A stretch of DNA of 64,000 nt from Vibrio sp. S17_S38 (GCF_014694375.1 NZ_JAAUWW010000009.1:1-64000), one strand, 5' to 3'; counted from the first letter of the stretch, positions 27,410-37,156 are shown. Program-made: numbers and translations. The notes: generated by a model from the sequence alone, not told the origin.

Positions 27410-28280
27410 TCCTTATCGCTTTAAATTGAATCAAAGCAAGCAGCGCTGAAAAAACCACGATGACATACGACACGGTCGCGGCATAACCAAAGTTAGGTAC
27501 GAAGGTGAAGGATAAATTATAAATATAAAGTGAGAGCGTCATGGTCGCATTTGCTGGCCCACCATTAGTAATATTCATCACTTCATCAAATAACTGCAGT
27601 GTTCCTATTGTCGAGGTCACGCTGGTGAATAAAATAACGGGCTTTAATAGTGGTACAGTAATAAATAAAAATTGTTTAATCGGACTGACACCATCAATTC
27701 TTGCTGCTTCATAAATTGACTTATCTATATTTTGCATAGCCGATAAAAAGAAGATCATATTATATCCCGTCCATCGCCATGTAATCGCAATAATAATGGT
27801 AACCTTCGACCAAAATGGATCAGCTAACCACGGAATAGGCTCATCAATAATATGAGAAAATATTAAAAATGAATTCACCACACCATCAAGACCGAACATA
27901 CTTTTAAATAAAATGGAATAGGCGACAAGTGAAGTCACACACGGCAAAAATATTGCCAAACGAAACCAAGACTTATATTTAAGTTGAGTAGAATTAAGGC
28001 ACGACGATATTGCGAGAGACAATACAATCATAATAGGTACTTGGATCACCAAGAAAATTAACGTATTCCATAGTGCCTTCTTAAAAACCGGATCATGAAA
28101 CAGGCGTTCAACGTTACCAAAACCAACAAACTCAAGTAATACGCCACGACCAGAATGCAATGACAACCAAAGTGATTTCGCAATTGGATAGAGAGTCATC
28201 AAAGCAATTAACGCCACTGCAGCGCTCACAAACAGCCAACCGTTAACGTCATAAAGCCTATGTAATCTAACTTTATTCAT
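27402..28280 (-). CDS. Carbohydrate ABC permease, MalF-like
   Basis: The 292-aa inner-membrane protein has about six helices and the EAA loop SIYEAARIDGVSPIKQFLFITVPLLKPVILFTSVTS, followed by QLFDEVMNITNGGPANATMTLSLYIYNLSF, a CUT1 (LacF/UgpA-like) hallmark. It follows the binding protein gene by 77 bp, with a hairpin in the gap that may lower its expression relative to the binding protein. Confidence 0.92.
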   Translation of the reverse strand: MNKVRLHRLYDVNGWLFVSAAVALIALMTLYPIAKSLWLSLHSGRGVLLEFVGFGNVERLFHDPVFKKALWNTLIFLVIQVPIMIVLSLAISSCLNSTQLKYKSWFRLAIFLPCVTSLVAYSILFKSMFGLDGVVNSFLIFSHIIDEPIPWLADPFWSKVTIIIAITWRWTGYNMIFFLSAMQNIDKSIYEAARIDGVSPIKQFLFITVPLLKPVILFTSVTSTIGTLQLFDEVMNITNGGPANATMTLSLYIYNLSFTFVPNFGYAATVSYVIVVFSALLALIQFKAIRND

Positions 28281-28317
28281 TATTACACCATTAATACGAG
28301 AATGAATAGAGACGGAA

Positions 28318-28336
28318 AGCTGGGCCTTCCCCAGCT
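28318..28336 (-). terminator. Hairpin between binding protein and permease genes
   Basis: AGCTGGG and CCCAGCT arms (7 bp) with a 5-nt loop lie 22 bp after the binding-protein stop. Without a T-run it is more likely a partial terminator or mRNA-stabilising stem than a full stop. Confidence 0.55.
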
Positions 28337-28357
28337 CTCATTACCCTAGGGAGGTCG

Positions 28358-29623
28358 TTACTGAATTTGGTATTTCAGCGCGGTTTCTACTCGTTCTAGT
28401 ACATCATCAACCGAATCACCATCAAGCAGAGCAGGGATCTCTGCGGCAATGGCGTTGTCGACTTCTTGGGTATACATTCCATAAGGAACTTGGGGGATTT
28501 GTGTTACCCATTTTGAAAAATCAGAAAAGACAGGCTGCCCCGAAAAGAATGGGTCGCTAACGGTATACGCCTCACCGGATGCAGCCGGCAAATAGGTGGC
28601 TAACGCACCACGTTCAACAAGGAGTTTTTGATACATCTCGCTATCGGATGCAAAAGTATTTTTCAGGAATTCAATCGATTTCTTGGTGTGTTTGCTAGCA
28701 CTAAGTACATACCAACTTGAGCCACCTTGATTAGATGCATGGACTGCATTAGGTAAGTTTAGACTTGGAATTGGCGCGACTCGCCATTTGCCTTTCTGAT
28801 CTTCAGTACTCTTAATAGAGCCCATCATCCAAACGCCCGTGGTGACCGAAGCCACTTGTCCAGCATTAATGCTGCCAACTAGACTAGACCAGCCAGAAGT
28901 ACGACGTGTGATTTTTGCATCATTAATCGCTTTAATCGTTTTAAGTGTTTCTTTTAAGGCTTTATTGGACGTAATGTTTAATTTTCCGTCTTTAGTAAAG
29001 AACCACTCCCCTCCTGATTGCATCATAATATGTGGAAGAACAACGTCATTGATATCGTAAGTCAGCATATTCACGCCAGTTTTCTGTTTCACTTGTTTGC
29101 CAATCTCAATAAATTTATCCCAAGTGATATTCTGCAAATCTTCAGGCTTGTAACCGGCTTTCGCTAAATAATCGCTACGATAGAATAACCCTGCGACACC
29201 GGAATCAAATGGAAGACCATAAACTTTATCACCAATGGTCATCACTTCTACTTTGTATGGTGCAAACTTTGAATAATCAATGTTGTCTTGCAATGGTGTG
29301 AAAGAGCCCGGGTAAGCTTGTAAATATTTCTGGGCATTATAATCTTCAATTAACACCATATCTGGCAAGGCATTAGTAATACCAGATGCCAGCATGGTAT
29401 GCAGCTTCTGTTCGATATCATTTTTACCTGAATCGATCACTTTTAATTCAAAGCTAGGATCAATTTTTTTATAACGTTCCGCCGCTTCTTTCATCGCTGC
29501 CACGTTAAAATTAGGATCCCACGCCCAAACGGTTAATTCTTCTGCGTAACTGGTTTTTGCTATCCCTGCAGCAAGTAGGATGAATGCTAATATCGTCGAT
29601 ATTTTCTTATTATTTTTCATCAA
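28358..29623 (-). CDS. Sugar ABC transporter binding protein
   Basis: The 421-aa periplasmic protein has a signal peptide cut near residue 27 (TSYA) and a family-1 solute-binding domain: ELTVWAWDPNFNVAAMKEAAERYKKIDPSFELKVID, MLASGITNALPDMVLIEDYNAQKYLQ, VYGLPFDSGVAGLFYRSDYLAKAGY and TTGVWMMGSIKS. It is the first gene of a five-gene operon (binding protein, two permeases, GH2 enzyme, ATPase). A CRP-like site and a LacI-type operator lie upstream. Confidence 0.93.
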   Translation of the reverse strand: MMKNNKKISTILAFILLAAGIAKTSYAEELTVWAWDPNFNVAAMKEAAERYKKIDPSFELKVIDSGKNDIEQKLHTMLASGITNALPDMVLIEDYNAQKYLQAYPGSFTPLQDNIDYSKFAPYKVEVMTIGDKVYGLPFDSGVAGLFYRSDYLAKAGYKPEDLQNITWDKFIEIGKQVKQKTGVNMLTYDINDVVLPHIMMQSGGEWFFTKDGKLNITSNKALKETLKTIKAINDAKITRRTSGWSSLVGSINAGQVASVTTGVWMMGSIKSTEDQKGKWRVAPIPSLNLPNAVHASNQGGSSWYVLSASKHTKKSIEFLKNTFASDSEMYQKLLVERGALATYLPAASGEAYTVSDPFFSGQPVFSDFSKWVTQIPQVPYGMYTQEVDNAIAAEIPALLDGDSVDDVLERVETALKYQIQ

Positions 29624-29724
29624 TCTCAGTCCTTTGTTATAAACGAGTGTTATTGAACTCGAATTAAGCTTATTGACAGCCTAGCAACTAAGCAACGTCT
29701 AACTTAACCAAGGTCAACTCATCT

Positions 29725-29740
29725 AGTGATGAAGATCACG
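29725..29740. promoter_or_regulatory. CRP-like site upstream of sugar operon
   Basis: AGTGA, six bases, TCACG differs from the CRP consensus only at the outer base of each half. It lies about 100 bp before the binding-protein gene. Confidence 0.45.
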
Positions 29741-29785
29741 TATCACTTTATCCAACATGGTAATACTCGATCTTATTAAAAATAA

Positions 29786-29805
29786 TTTAGGAAATATTTA
29801 CTAAA
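29786..29805. promoter_or_regulatory. LacI-type operator candidate of sugar operon
   Basis: TTTAGGAAATATTTACTAAA is a 20-bp palindrome with one mismatched pair. Its left 15 bp are part of the 17-bp sequence repeated in the leader of the LacI-family gene at 22099. It lies between the divergent sugar operon and fpr. Confidence 0.6.
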
Positions 29806-29939
29806 AATAAAATTCTCGTTATACGATTATTTAAATTTCAAGCTCTCATGAAATAACCACATGGAATGAGAATGAGTCTTGCTTGATAACGCTATAGGTA
29901 TAAGATAGAAAAGCTGTACTTATGAATAAGGAGTCGCTA

Positions 29940-30728
29940 ATGAAAGATATACCTCTCGGTTTTACAACTGGTCGTGTTATTCAGCGCACTGATTGGGCGG
30001 AACACCTTTTTTCGCTCACGGTTCAAGTCCCTGCTAATACTTATCCTTCTCCTGCTTTTATTGCGGGACAATTTTCAAAACTAGCGTTACTTAATCAACA
30101 AGATGAATGGGTAAGACGCGCCTATTCCATGGTGAATAAACCAACTATTCGAGATGATAATCTAATCCTAGAGTTTTTAGTCATCGAGATCCCACAAGGT
30201 CAACTCACACCACATTTAGGACATTTACAGATAGGCGATACTCTTTATGTTGGTACTCAACCTGCTGGGTTTATGACACTTGATGAGATCCCATCGAACA
30301 CAAAAGATTTATGGATGTTGTCGACAGGTACAGGCATTGGGCCGTTTTTATCAATATTAGAAGAAACGGAATCATGCCAACATTTTGAACATTTAATTTT
30401 AGTTCAGGCCGTCCGGACTCAATCCGAATTAGTTTATAAAGAGAAAATCATTGAGTTAATGAAGCGATATCAAGGCAAGCTTCGTTATGTTCCAATTGTT
30501 TCGCGTGAGTCGGTAAAAGGAGCATTGCAAGGCCGAATTCCTGCTTTGCTTGAATCTGGCCAATTAGCCGCGGTAGCTCATGTTCCGTTAACCAAACAGC
30601 AAAGCTTTTTCTATTTATGTGGAAATCCCGATATGGTGCACGACACCAGGGATACGCTAGAAAATATGGGATATAAAAAACATTTACGTCGAGAAGCAGG
30701 TCAATTTAGTTTCGAAAATTATTGGTAA
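29940..30728 (+). CDS. fpr: Ferredoxin/flavodoxin-NADP+ reductase
   Basis: The 262-aa FAD enzyme has the FAD-binding RRAYSMVN motif, the NADP pyrophosphate loop GTGIGPFLSIL, FYLCGNPDMVHDTRDTLENMGY, and an aromatic C-terminus (FSFENYW) that stacks on FAD. It moves electrons between NADPH and ferredoxin or flavodoxin in the cytoplasm. I chose the ATG at 29940, six bases after AAGGAG; an upstream in-frame ATG at 29922 overlaps that ribosome site. It stands alone. In 30729-31020 I see only a loose dyad (CTGTCGCAA at 30750, TTGCGACAG at 30782). Confidence 0.93.
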   Translation: MKDIPLGFTTGRVIQRTDWAEHLFSLTVQVPANTYPSPAFIAGQFSKLALLNQQDEWVRRAYSMVNKPTIRDDNLILEFLVIEIPQGQLTPHLGHLQIGDTLYVGTQPAGFMTLDEIPSNTKDLWMLSTGTGIGPFLSILEETESCQHFEHLILVQAVRTQSELVYKEKIIELMKRYQGKLRYVPIVSRESVKGALQGRIPALLESGQLAAVAHVPLTKQQSFFYLCGNPDMVHDTRDTLENMGYKKHLRREAGQFSFENYW

Positions 30729-31022
30729 CATAACTCCATAAGAACATTTCTGTCGCAAAAGGTGACACTAAAAATCATTGATTGCGACAGAGTAGCCCCC
30801 AATAAAAAAATCATAACTCAAGCATCAATTACACTATTAAAATGTAACAATAAAAACATGATAAAAAGAATAGAACCTGCTTTTCCTTCCTAATATTTCA
30901 GATAGTCACCACCTAAAAACCACCCTCTCACATGCCTTCAACCAGATAAATATATTATTTAAACAAATGCTTAATAAGAATAGATCGAAATTGAAATTTA
31001 TGATCTCACTTTTAATGATGTC

Positions 31023-31040
31023 TTGTAACGAAATTGACAT
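31023..31040 (+). promoter_or_regulatory. Possible Pho box of pst operon 1
   Basis: TTGTAAC and TTGACAT are heptamers at the 11-bp period expected for PhoB direct repeats, but they match CTGTCAT at only 4 and 5 of 7 positions. They lie 60 bp before pstS. Confidence 0.35.
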
Positions 31041-31099
31041 ATAGGGAATGTAGATTGGGAAATGAAAATACATTTCCTTACAAATTTCAGGATGGAAAA

Positions 31100-32143
31100 A
31101 TGAAGAAATACACTTTCCTTTTAGCTTCGTTAGCAATGGCATCGGCTTCAACTATGGCAGCAACCACAATTAATGGTGCTGGTGCAACTTTCCCTTATCC
31201 GGTTTATGCAGACTGGGCAAAAGTTTACAACCAAGAAACGGGTGTACAACTTAACTACCAAGCGATTGGATCGGGTGGTGGTATTAAACAAATCGAAGCA
31301 AAGACAGTTGATTTTGGTGCATCGGATGCGCCTTTAAGTAAAGAAGAATTAGACAAAAATGGCCTTGTTCAATTCCCTGCGGTAATGGGATCAATTGTTC
31401 CGGTTATCAATATTAAAGGTATTAAAGCTGGTGAACTGAAACTTTCAGGTGAAGCACTCGCCGATATCTACCTAGGTAAAGTGAAATATTGGGATGATGC
31501 TGAAGTTCAATCACTTAATAGTGACCTAACACTACCTCACCAAATGGTGATAACAGTTCACCGCTCAGATGGTTCTGGTACAACTTACAACTATACAGAT
31601 TATCTACAACGCGCAAGCAAAACGTGGGCTGCTCAAGTTGGAATGGGTAAAGAAATCGCGTGGCCAAAAGCAGCAACTGGGCTTGGCGGCAAAGGGAATG
31701 CAGGAGTTGCAAACCTAGTGAAACGTACTCCAGGTGCTATTGGTTATGTTGAATACGCTTACGCTGAGCAAAACAGCCTTGTTTACACTCAAATGAAAAA
31801 CAAAGATGGCAACTTTGTGAAACCAGAACTCGCCTCATTCCAAGCAGCAGCTGCCAATGCAGATTGGAAAAATGCACCAGGATTCAAACTGATGCTGAAT
31901 GACCAACCGGGCGCTAAATCATGGCCAATGACAGCGGCAACCTTCATCTTAATGCATAAAGAACAAGCTAACCCAGAAACAGCTCAAGAAGTATTGAAGT
32001 TCTTCAAGTGGGGTTACAAACACGGCGATATCGCCACTAAGTTAGGCTATGTACCAATGCCTGCAAACGTAGTTGATATGGTTGAAACCATGTGGTCAAA
32101 AGACATTAAGTCGACAAATGGTAAAGCGGTTTATACCAAATAA
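31100..32143 (+). CDS. pstS: Phosphate-binding protein PstS (long type)
   Basis: The 347-aa periplasmic protein has a signal peptide cut after MASASTMA and the E. coli-type PstS pattern: INGAGATFPYPVYADWAKVYNQETG, YQAIGSGGGIKQIEAKTVDFGASDAPL, HRSDGSGTTYNYTDYLQR, and GNAGVANLVKRTPGAIGYVEYAYA. It captures phosphate for the PstCAB importer that follows. I place the start at 31100; the frame extends to 31034 but the signal peptide and GGA ribosome site support the later ATG. A perfect hairpin starts 15 bp after its stop. Confidence 0.95.
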   Translation: MKKYTFLLASLAMASASTMAATTINGAGATFPYPVYADWAKVYNQETGVQLNYQAIGSGGGIKQIEAKTVDFGASDAPLSKEELDKNGLVQFPAVMGSIVPVINIKGIKAGELKLSGEALADIYLGKVKYWDDAEVQSLNSDLTLPHQMVITVHRSDGSGTTYNYTDYLQRASKTWAAQVGMGKEIAWPKAATGLGGKGNAGVANLVKRTPGAIGYVEYAYAEQNSLVYTQMKNKDGNFVKPELASFQAAAANADWKNAPGFKLMLNDQPGAKSWPMTAATFILMHKEQANPETAQEVLKFFKWGYKHGDIATKLGYVPMPANVVDMVETMWSKDIKSTNGKAVYTK

Positions 32144-32158
32144 GACAAAATCGTGACC

Positions 32159-32188
32159 AAGGGTGATGCCCGCAAAGCCATCACCCTT
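32159..32188 (+). terminator. Hairpin between pstS1 and pstC1
   Basis: Perfect 10-bp arms (AAGGGTGATG, CATCACCCTT) with a 10-nt loop lie just after pstS. There is no long T-run, so it may act as a partial terminator or 3' stabiliser that raises binding protein over permease levels. Confidence 0.65.
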
Positions 32189-32260
32189 TCGTCATTGAAT
32201 ATGCCTGTCTACTTTGGATATAAAGATTTGGGTATAAAAATTGATAACAGGAATAGAACA

Positions 32261-33250
32261 TTGAACGTGTCTAATATCGAGATATCCCAACCGCCCAGAA
32301 ATACAAAACCGAAGCATATGTCTCCAAAATTCTTTACGCATAATCGTGTAGAACGTTTATTCCGTCGAACCAGCTTTACTAGCGCAATTTGCATTATGTT
32401 ATTGATGATCGCGTTATTTGCTTCTTTAGTTGGAGGCGCGTGGCCTGCTATTTCTCAATTTGGTTTTGGCTTTATCACTAGTACAGATTGGGATCCGGTT
32501 AAATCCTTGTTTGGTGCGGCCAATGCATTGTACGGTACGATTGTTTCCGCGGTTATTGCTGTATTATTGGCGACCCCAATTGGTATTGCGATTGCCATTT
32601 CATTATCAGAACTTGTTCCTAAATGGGTCGCAAAACCTATCAGTATTGCCATCGAACTGCTCGCCGCAGTGCCAAGTATTATTTATGGTATGTGGGGTTT
32701 ATTTGTTTTTGCTCCTTGGTTCTCTGAAAATATACAAATGTGGTTACTGGATCATTTAAGTGAAATCCCTGTGATCGGCAATTTATTCAGTGGTCCGCCT
32801 ATCGGTCTTGGTTTACTCACCTCTGGCATCATTTTAGCCATTATGATCTTGCCTATTCTCACTTCATTGATTAAAGATGCCCTCGCCACCGTACCGAATG
32901 TATTACGAGAGTCTTCTTATGGCATCGGAGCACATTCTTATGAAGTGATTTTAAAAGTCTTATTACCTTCTATTAAAAGCTCTATTTTAGGCGCATTTAT
33001 TTTAGCTCTGGGCCGCGCATTAGGCGAAACCATGGCGATTACTTTCGTGATTGGTGGGTCACAAGACATCAACGCCTCTTTATTTATGCCAGCTACATCG
33101 ATTTCTGCCACCATCGCAGAACAATTTAATGAAGCAACCAACCCATTGCACCTTGCGTCTTTACTAGAGCTTGGTCTTGTATTGTTTGTTATCACTTTCA
33201 TCGTCATGGGTTATGCCCGTATCCAACTAAGAAAAGGGAACCAATCATGA
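32261..33250 (+). CDS. pstC: Phosphate ABC permease PstC (system 1)
   Basis: The permease has six helices and the PstC patterns FITSTDWDP, GTIVSAVIAVLLATPIGIAIAISLSEL, ELLAAVPSIIYGMWGLFVFAPW and LGRALGETMAITFVIGG. The start is uncertain: I chose TTG at 32261 (8 nt after AGGA, giving 329 aa), because a GTG at 32153 would place the beginning inside a hairpin and the ATG at 32318 lacks a ribosome site. It forms the phosphate channel with PstA; its stop overlaps pstA by 4 bp. Confidence 0.9.
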   Translation: MNVSNIEISQPPRNTKPKHMSPKFFTHNRVERLFRRTSFTSAICIMLLMIALFASLVGGAWPAISQFGFGFITSTDWDPVKSLFGAANALYGTIVSAVIAVLLATPIGIAIAISLSELVPKWVAKPISIAIELLAAVPSIIYGMWGLFVFAPWFSENIQMWLLDHLSEIPVIGNLFSGPPIGLGLLTSGIILAIMILPILTSLIKDALATVPNVLRESSYGIGAHSYEVILKVLLPSIKSSILGAFILALGRALGETMAITFVIGGSQDINASLFMPATSISATIAEQFNEATNPLHLASLLELGLVLFVITFIVMGYARIQLRKGNQS

Positions 33251-34116
33251 CTCGTTCTCAATGGCGCACCGTTAAAAGCAAATGTTTCCGTGGCCTTTGT
33301 TATGGTGCTACTGGACTGGGTTTATTGATCCTTTCCATTATTGTTTACAGCTTATTGTCTAAAGGTTTACGTGGATTAAGCTTGTCTACTTTTACCGAAT
33401 CCATGCCAAGTCCGGGTGGTGAAGGTGGTCTTGCTAATGCCATCGTCGGAAGCTTGATGATAAGTATTGTGGGTATTGCCATCGCTATCCCTATTGGTCT
33501 ATTCGCTGGAACTTGGCTATCTGAATACGGTAAAAATTCAAAACTGGCGGATACAATTCGATTTTTAAATGGCATGCTAATGAGCTCGCCATCCATTCTG
33601 ATCGGCTTATTTATCTACGAAATTTGTGTCAAACCAGCAGGCAGTTTCTCTGGTTGGGCGGGTTCATTCGCGTTAGCCGTGATTGCCCTACCAATGATCA
33701 TTTCAACCACCGAAGAGATGTTAAAACTCGTACCTAAAAGTATTCGTGAAGCCGGAGCAGGACTTGGCTTACCAAAATGGCGCGTCACCTTATCACTTAG
33801 TTATCGCAGTGTTGGCGCTGGCATTTTAACCGGTGTATTGCTGTCATTTGCTCGTATTTCGGGTGAAACCGCACCACTACTTTTTACCGCACTGAACAAC
33901 ACTTTTATGTCACTTGATATGAATGGTCCAATGGCAAATTTACCTGTCACTATTTATCGACTCGCCATGAGTCCTTATGATTCATGGAACGACCTTGCTT
34001 GGACCGGAGCACTGATCATTACGGTTGCAATTTTACTGCTGAATATAGCTTCTCGGGTACTGCCGACCATGCTTGCAAAACATGCACAACTTAAACATCA
34101 GAAGAAGCAAGGATAA
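33247..34116 (+). CDS. pstA: Phosphate ABC permease PstA (system 1)
   Basis: The 289-aa inner-membrane protein has six helices and the PstA features [120 protein letters not shown]. It partners PstC1. The ATGA overlap with pstC implies coupled translation. Confidence 0.94.
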   Translation: MTRSQWRTVKSKCFRGLCYGATGLGLLILSIIVYSLLSKGLRGLSLSTFTESMPSPGGEGGLANAIVGSLMISIVGIAIAIPIGLFAGTWLSEYGKNSKLADTIRFLNGMLMSSPSILIGLFIYEICVKPAGSFSGWAGSFALAVIALPMIISTTEEMLKLVPKSIREAGAGLGLPKWRVTLSLSYRSVGAGILTGVLLSFARISGETAPLLFTALNNTFMSLDMNGPMANLPVTIYRLAMSPYDSWNDLAWTGALIITVAILLLNIASRVLPTMLAKHAQLKHQKKQG

Positions 34117-34120
34117 AATC

Positions 34121-34993
34121 ATGAACGCTACTGCATCGACGGTTATCAATCATCCAGCCATGATGGCACCAAAGAATATGAATAAAACTCAAAATACAGA
34201 AACAATAATAACGCCCCAAATAGAGACTAAAAAGTTATCAAAACGTATGGACATCCAAGGACTAAATTTCTTTTATGGCGAAGGGAAACAAGCGCTTTCA
34301 GATATTAACCTGCCTATTTATGATAACCATGTCACCGCTATTATTGGAGCGTCAGGCTGCGGGAAATCAACACTACTTCGCACCATGAATCGAATTTATA
34401 ACCTATATGATGAGCATTATGCAGAAGGTAAAATCACCCTTGATGAAGATAATATTCTCAGCGCAGAAACCGATCTTTACGGACTTCGCAGTAAAGTTGG
34501 CATGATCTTCCAGAAACCAACCCCTTTCCCAATGACAATCTATGAAAATATTGCCTTTGGTATTCGTTTAAAAGAAAAAGTCTCAAAAAGCGAGATGGAC
34601 GAACGCGTTCAAGATGCTTTAGAACACGCTCGTTTATGGAAAGAAGTGAAAGACAAACTTCATACCGATGCGATGGGATTATCTGGCGGTCAGCAACAAC
34701 GCTTATGCATCGCACGCACCATCGCATTACAACCAGAAGTGATCTTGATGGATGAACCAACCTCGGCGTTAGATCCAATCGCGACATTAGGTATTGAGAA
34801 ATTAATCACTAAATTACGAAAAACGTTCACCATTGTGATCGTGACGCACAACATGCAGCAAGCCAAACGTATTTCCGACTTCACCGCATTTATGCATTTA
34901 GGTGAACTGGTGGAATTTGGTCAAACTGAGAAAATTTTTAATCGCCCAGAACAAACAATGACTTCTGAATACATCGGCGGTGAATTCGGATAA
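34121..34993 (+). CDS. pstB: Phosphate ABC ATPase PstB (system 1)
   Basis: The 290-aa ATPase has Walker [28 protein letters not shown], signature [16 protein letters not shown], Walker [16 protein letters not shown] and switch [14 protein letters not shown], all PstB hallmarks. It is longer than usual at the N-terminus by about 40 residues ([28 protein letters not shown]...), a low-complexity polar tail. AAGGA precedes the ATG at 34121; a frame to 34073 overlaps pstA. Confidence 0.94.
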   Translation: MNATASTVINHPAMMAPKNMNKTQNTETIITPQIETKKLSKRMDIQGLNFFYGEGKQALSDINLPIYDNHVTAIIGASGCGKSTLLRTMNRIYNLYDEHYAEGKITLDEDNILSAETDLYGLRSKVGMIFQKPTPFPMTIYENIAFGIRLKEKVSKSEMDERVQDALEHARLWKEVKDKLHTDAMGLSGGQQQRLCIARTIALQPEVILMDEPTSALDPIATLGIEKLITKLRKTFTIVIVTHNMQQAKRISDFTAFMHLGELVEFGQTEKIFNRPEQTMTSEYIGGEFG

Positions 34994-35091
34994 TCATAAT
35001 ATAAATATAGAATTTTATTCCGCTACTGCAACACACTTTACAGTAGCGAATTTAGCCCATCTTACTTAAGAAAAATATCGCACTTTCTTTA

Positions 35092-35131
35092 CTGTCATCT
35101 ACCTTTCAAATTACTGTCACACAACTGTCAT
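35092..35131 (+). promoter_or_regulatory. Four-unit Pho box array of pst operon 2
   Basis: Heptamers CTGTCAT (35092), CTTTCAA (35103), CTGTCAC (35114) and CTGTCAT (35125) repeat at exact 11-bp spacing, the PhoB pattern. The last two make a near-consensus Pho box; the first two make a second, adjacent one. They lie about 70 bp before pstS2. No gene is seen in 34994-35201. Confidence 0.88.
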
Positions 35132-35201
35132 ATTTCAACCTTAGAGTGTCTCTCGTCAACTGAACAACTCAACGGCATGATGCCACTAAAGGAAATTAGG
35201 T

Positions 35202-36023
35202 ATGAAAACGACATTAATCAGCACCTTAGCAATTCTTGGTGCACTAAGCGCAACTTCTGTATCAGCAAAAGAAACGATCTCTGCGGTTGGTTCAAGCAGT
35301 GTTACCCCACTAATGGAAATGTTCTCTGAAACTTATACTAAAGCAAATCCAGATGTTTTTATTGAAGTTCAAGGCCCTGGTTCATCTGCTGGGATTAAAG
35401 CGGCAAAAAATAATTCTGCTGATTTAGGCATGTCATCACGTAACTTAAAACCTGCCGAAAAAGAATCCGGATTGAAAGAAGAAATCATTGCACACGATGG
35501 TATCGCAGTTGTCGTTAACCCTAAAAATACAGTGAAAAGCTTAACCGCTGCGCAAATCACCTCTATTTACAAAGGTGAAGTATCAAACTGGAAACAAGTT
35601 GGTGGTGAAGATAAGCCTATCGTAACCATTACACGTGATACAGCTTCAGGTACTCGTGGTGCATTTGAAGACATCATGGATCTGAAAATGAAAGTCAACA
35701 AAATAGAAGTTTCTGCGATTTCTCAACGTGCTCAAGTTGCTAACGGTAACGGCGGTCTAAAAACCATGGTTGCAAGTAACCCTTACGCGATTGGCTACAT
35801 TTCTTTAGGAACGGTTGATAACTCCGTCCATGCTTTATCGGTTGATGGTGTTGATGCAACGGTTGCTAATATTAAAAATGGTACTTACAAAGTTTCTCGA
35901 CCATTCCTTGTTTTGTACCACGAAGGTAAGCCTTCACCAACAGCACAAAAATTCCTTGATTGGATGTTAACGAAAGATGCACAAAAAATCGTGACATCTC
36001 ATGGCTACATCGACATCCACTAA
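35202..36023 (+). CDS. pstS: Phosphate-binding protein PstS (short type)
   Basis: The 273-aa protein has a signal peptide cut after SATSVSA and the short PstS pattern: ISAVGSSSVTPLMEMFSETY, VQGPGSSAGIKAAKNNSADLGMSSRNLK, TRDTASGTRGAFEDIM and NPYAIGYISLGTV. It differs markedly from the 347-aa PstS1, so the two systems are not a recent duplication. It opens the second pst operon under a strong Pho box array. Sequence-typical ligand residues Ser, Thr and Arg are in the SSSVTP and SGTRG loops. Confidence 0.94.
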   Translation: MKTTLISTLAILGALSATSVSAKETISAVGSSSVTPLMEMFSETYTKANPDVFIEVQGPGSSAGIKAAKNNSADLGMSSRNLKPAEKESGLKEEIIAHDGIAVVVNPKNTVKSLTAAQITSIYKGEVSNWKQVGGEDKPIVTITRDTASGTRGAFEDIMDLKMKVNKIEVSAISQRAQVANGNGGLKTMVASNPYAIGYISLGTVDNSVHALSVDGVDATVANIKNGTYKVSRPFLVLYHEGKPSPTAQKFLDWMLTKDAQKIVTSHGYIDIH

Positions 36024-36053
36024 GATTTAGAACACGACACCATTTAAATTATT

Positions 36054-36083
36054 GCTGAGTTCGTGAGAACTCAGCTTATTTTC
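36054..36083 (+). terminator. Hairpin between pstS2 and pstC2
   Basis: Perfect 9-bp arms (GCTGAGTTC, GAACTCAGC) around a GTGA loop (a GNRA tetraloop) are followed by TTATTTT, 30 bp after pstS2. It is likely a partial terminator that favours binding-protein expression. Confidence 0.7.
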
Positions 36084-36191
36084 CATTTCAGGCTAACGCT
36101 GGAATGTGAATTTTGATTATGACCATCGCCACTATTCGTTATCTCATCTGAGTAATAAACAAATAGTGACTAAAATGATAGTGACAAGCTT

Positions 36192-37151
36192 ATGAATACT
36201 GTCGCCAAAACTAAAAAGACGACCGATCATCCCCAGCAACACGCTGATCGTAGTCAAAGCATGAATGTAAACCCTAAACCAAATTTGCGCCAAAAATCAG
36301 GTATTGATTGGAGAGAGAGAATCTTCCACATCCTGTTTTTAGGTAGTGCAATTGTTGGGATTGTTTCACTGGCGCTTATCGCCTACTTTATTGTTGCGGA
36401 AAGTCTTCCTGCCTTTAAAGCCGTTGGTGTCTCTGCCATAATCTTCGGTGATAATTGGTTACCACCGGCACTTTATGGTATTTACACTATGATCGTAGCC
36501 TCTGTCGTCTCGACATTTGGTGCAGTTATAGTTGGGGTTCCAATTGGATTATTAACGGCCGTTTTCATTGCGGAAATTGCCCCTAAAAAGCTAGCTGATG
36601 TCATTCGTCCTGCGGTTGAATTACTGGCAGGTATTCCATCGGTTGTTTACGGCTTCTTCGGGCTAGTAATCATCGTACCGCTCATTCAAAACATCTTTAA
36701 TGTTCCTGCTGGCAACACTATTCTAGCCGGAGTTATTGTACTCGGTGTCATGATCCTCCCCACGGTAATTACCGTATCAGAAACCTCAATCCGCGCCGTT
36801 CCTCAAGCTTATAAAGAAGCTTCATTGGCACTTGGAGCCTCTAAAACTTACACCATTTTTAAAGTTCTCGTGCCAGCAGCTCGCTCAGGCATTATGACGG
36901 CGGTTATTTTAGGTATTGCTCGCGCGCTTGGTGAAACGATGGCAATCATAATGGTGATGGGCAACGCCCCTGCTATGCCTGAAGGGATCTTAGATTCTGC
37001 CCGAACTTTAACGGCTAATATTGCGATTGAAATGTCATACGCAAGTGGCATTCACGCAAGTGCACTCTATGCAACTGGCGTGGTTCTACTGGCTTTTATT
37101 ATGATTTTAAATGCCGGTTTACTTTACCTTAACCGCCAGAAAGCGAGGTAG
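36192..37151 (+). CDS. pstC: Phosphate ABC permease PstC (system 2)
   Basis: The 319-aa permease has a polar 45-residue N-terminus, then six helices with GIYTMIVASVVSTFGAVIVGVPIGLLTAVFIAEIAP, ELLAGIPSVVYGFFGLVIIVPL, ALGASKTYTIFKVLVPAARSGIMTAVILGIARALGETMAIIMVMGN. It pairs with PstA2, whose gene starts 5 bp after it. Confidence 0.94.
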   Translation: MNTVAKTKKTTDHPQQHADRSQSMNVNPKPNLRQKSGIDWRERIFHILFLGSAIVGIVSLALIAYFIVAESLPAFKAVGVSAIIFGDNWLPPALYGIYTMIVASVVSTFGAVIVGVPIGLLTAVFIAEIAPKKLADVIRPAVELLAGIPSVVYGFFGLVIIVPLIQNIFNVPAGNTILAGVIVLGVMILPTVITVSETSIRAVPQAYKEASLALGASKTYTIFKVLVPAARSGIMTAVILGIARALGETMAIIMVMGNAPAMPEGILDSARTLTANIAIEMSYASGIHASALYATGVVLLAFIMILNAGLLYLNRQKAR

Positions 37152-37156
37152 TTGTC

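Noticed and set aside
30750-30790. CTGTCGCAA/TTGCGACAG pair as terminator of fpr
   Set aside because: The 23-nt loop and lack of a T-run make a terminator doubtful; noted only in the fpr entry.
32153-32260. N-terminal extension of PstC from GTG at 32153
   Set aside because: The start lies just before a perfect hairpin, has no ribosome site, and the extra residues do not look like PstC.
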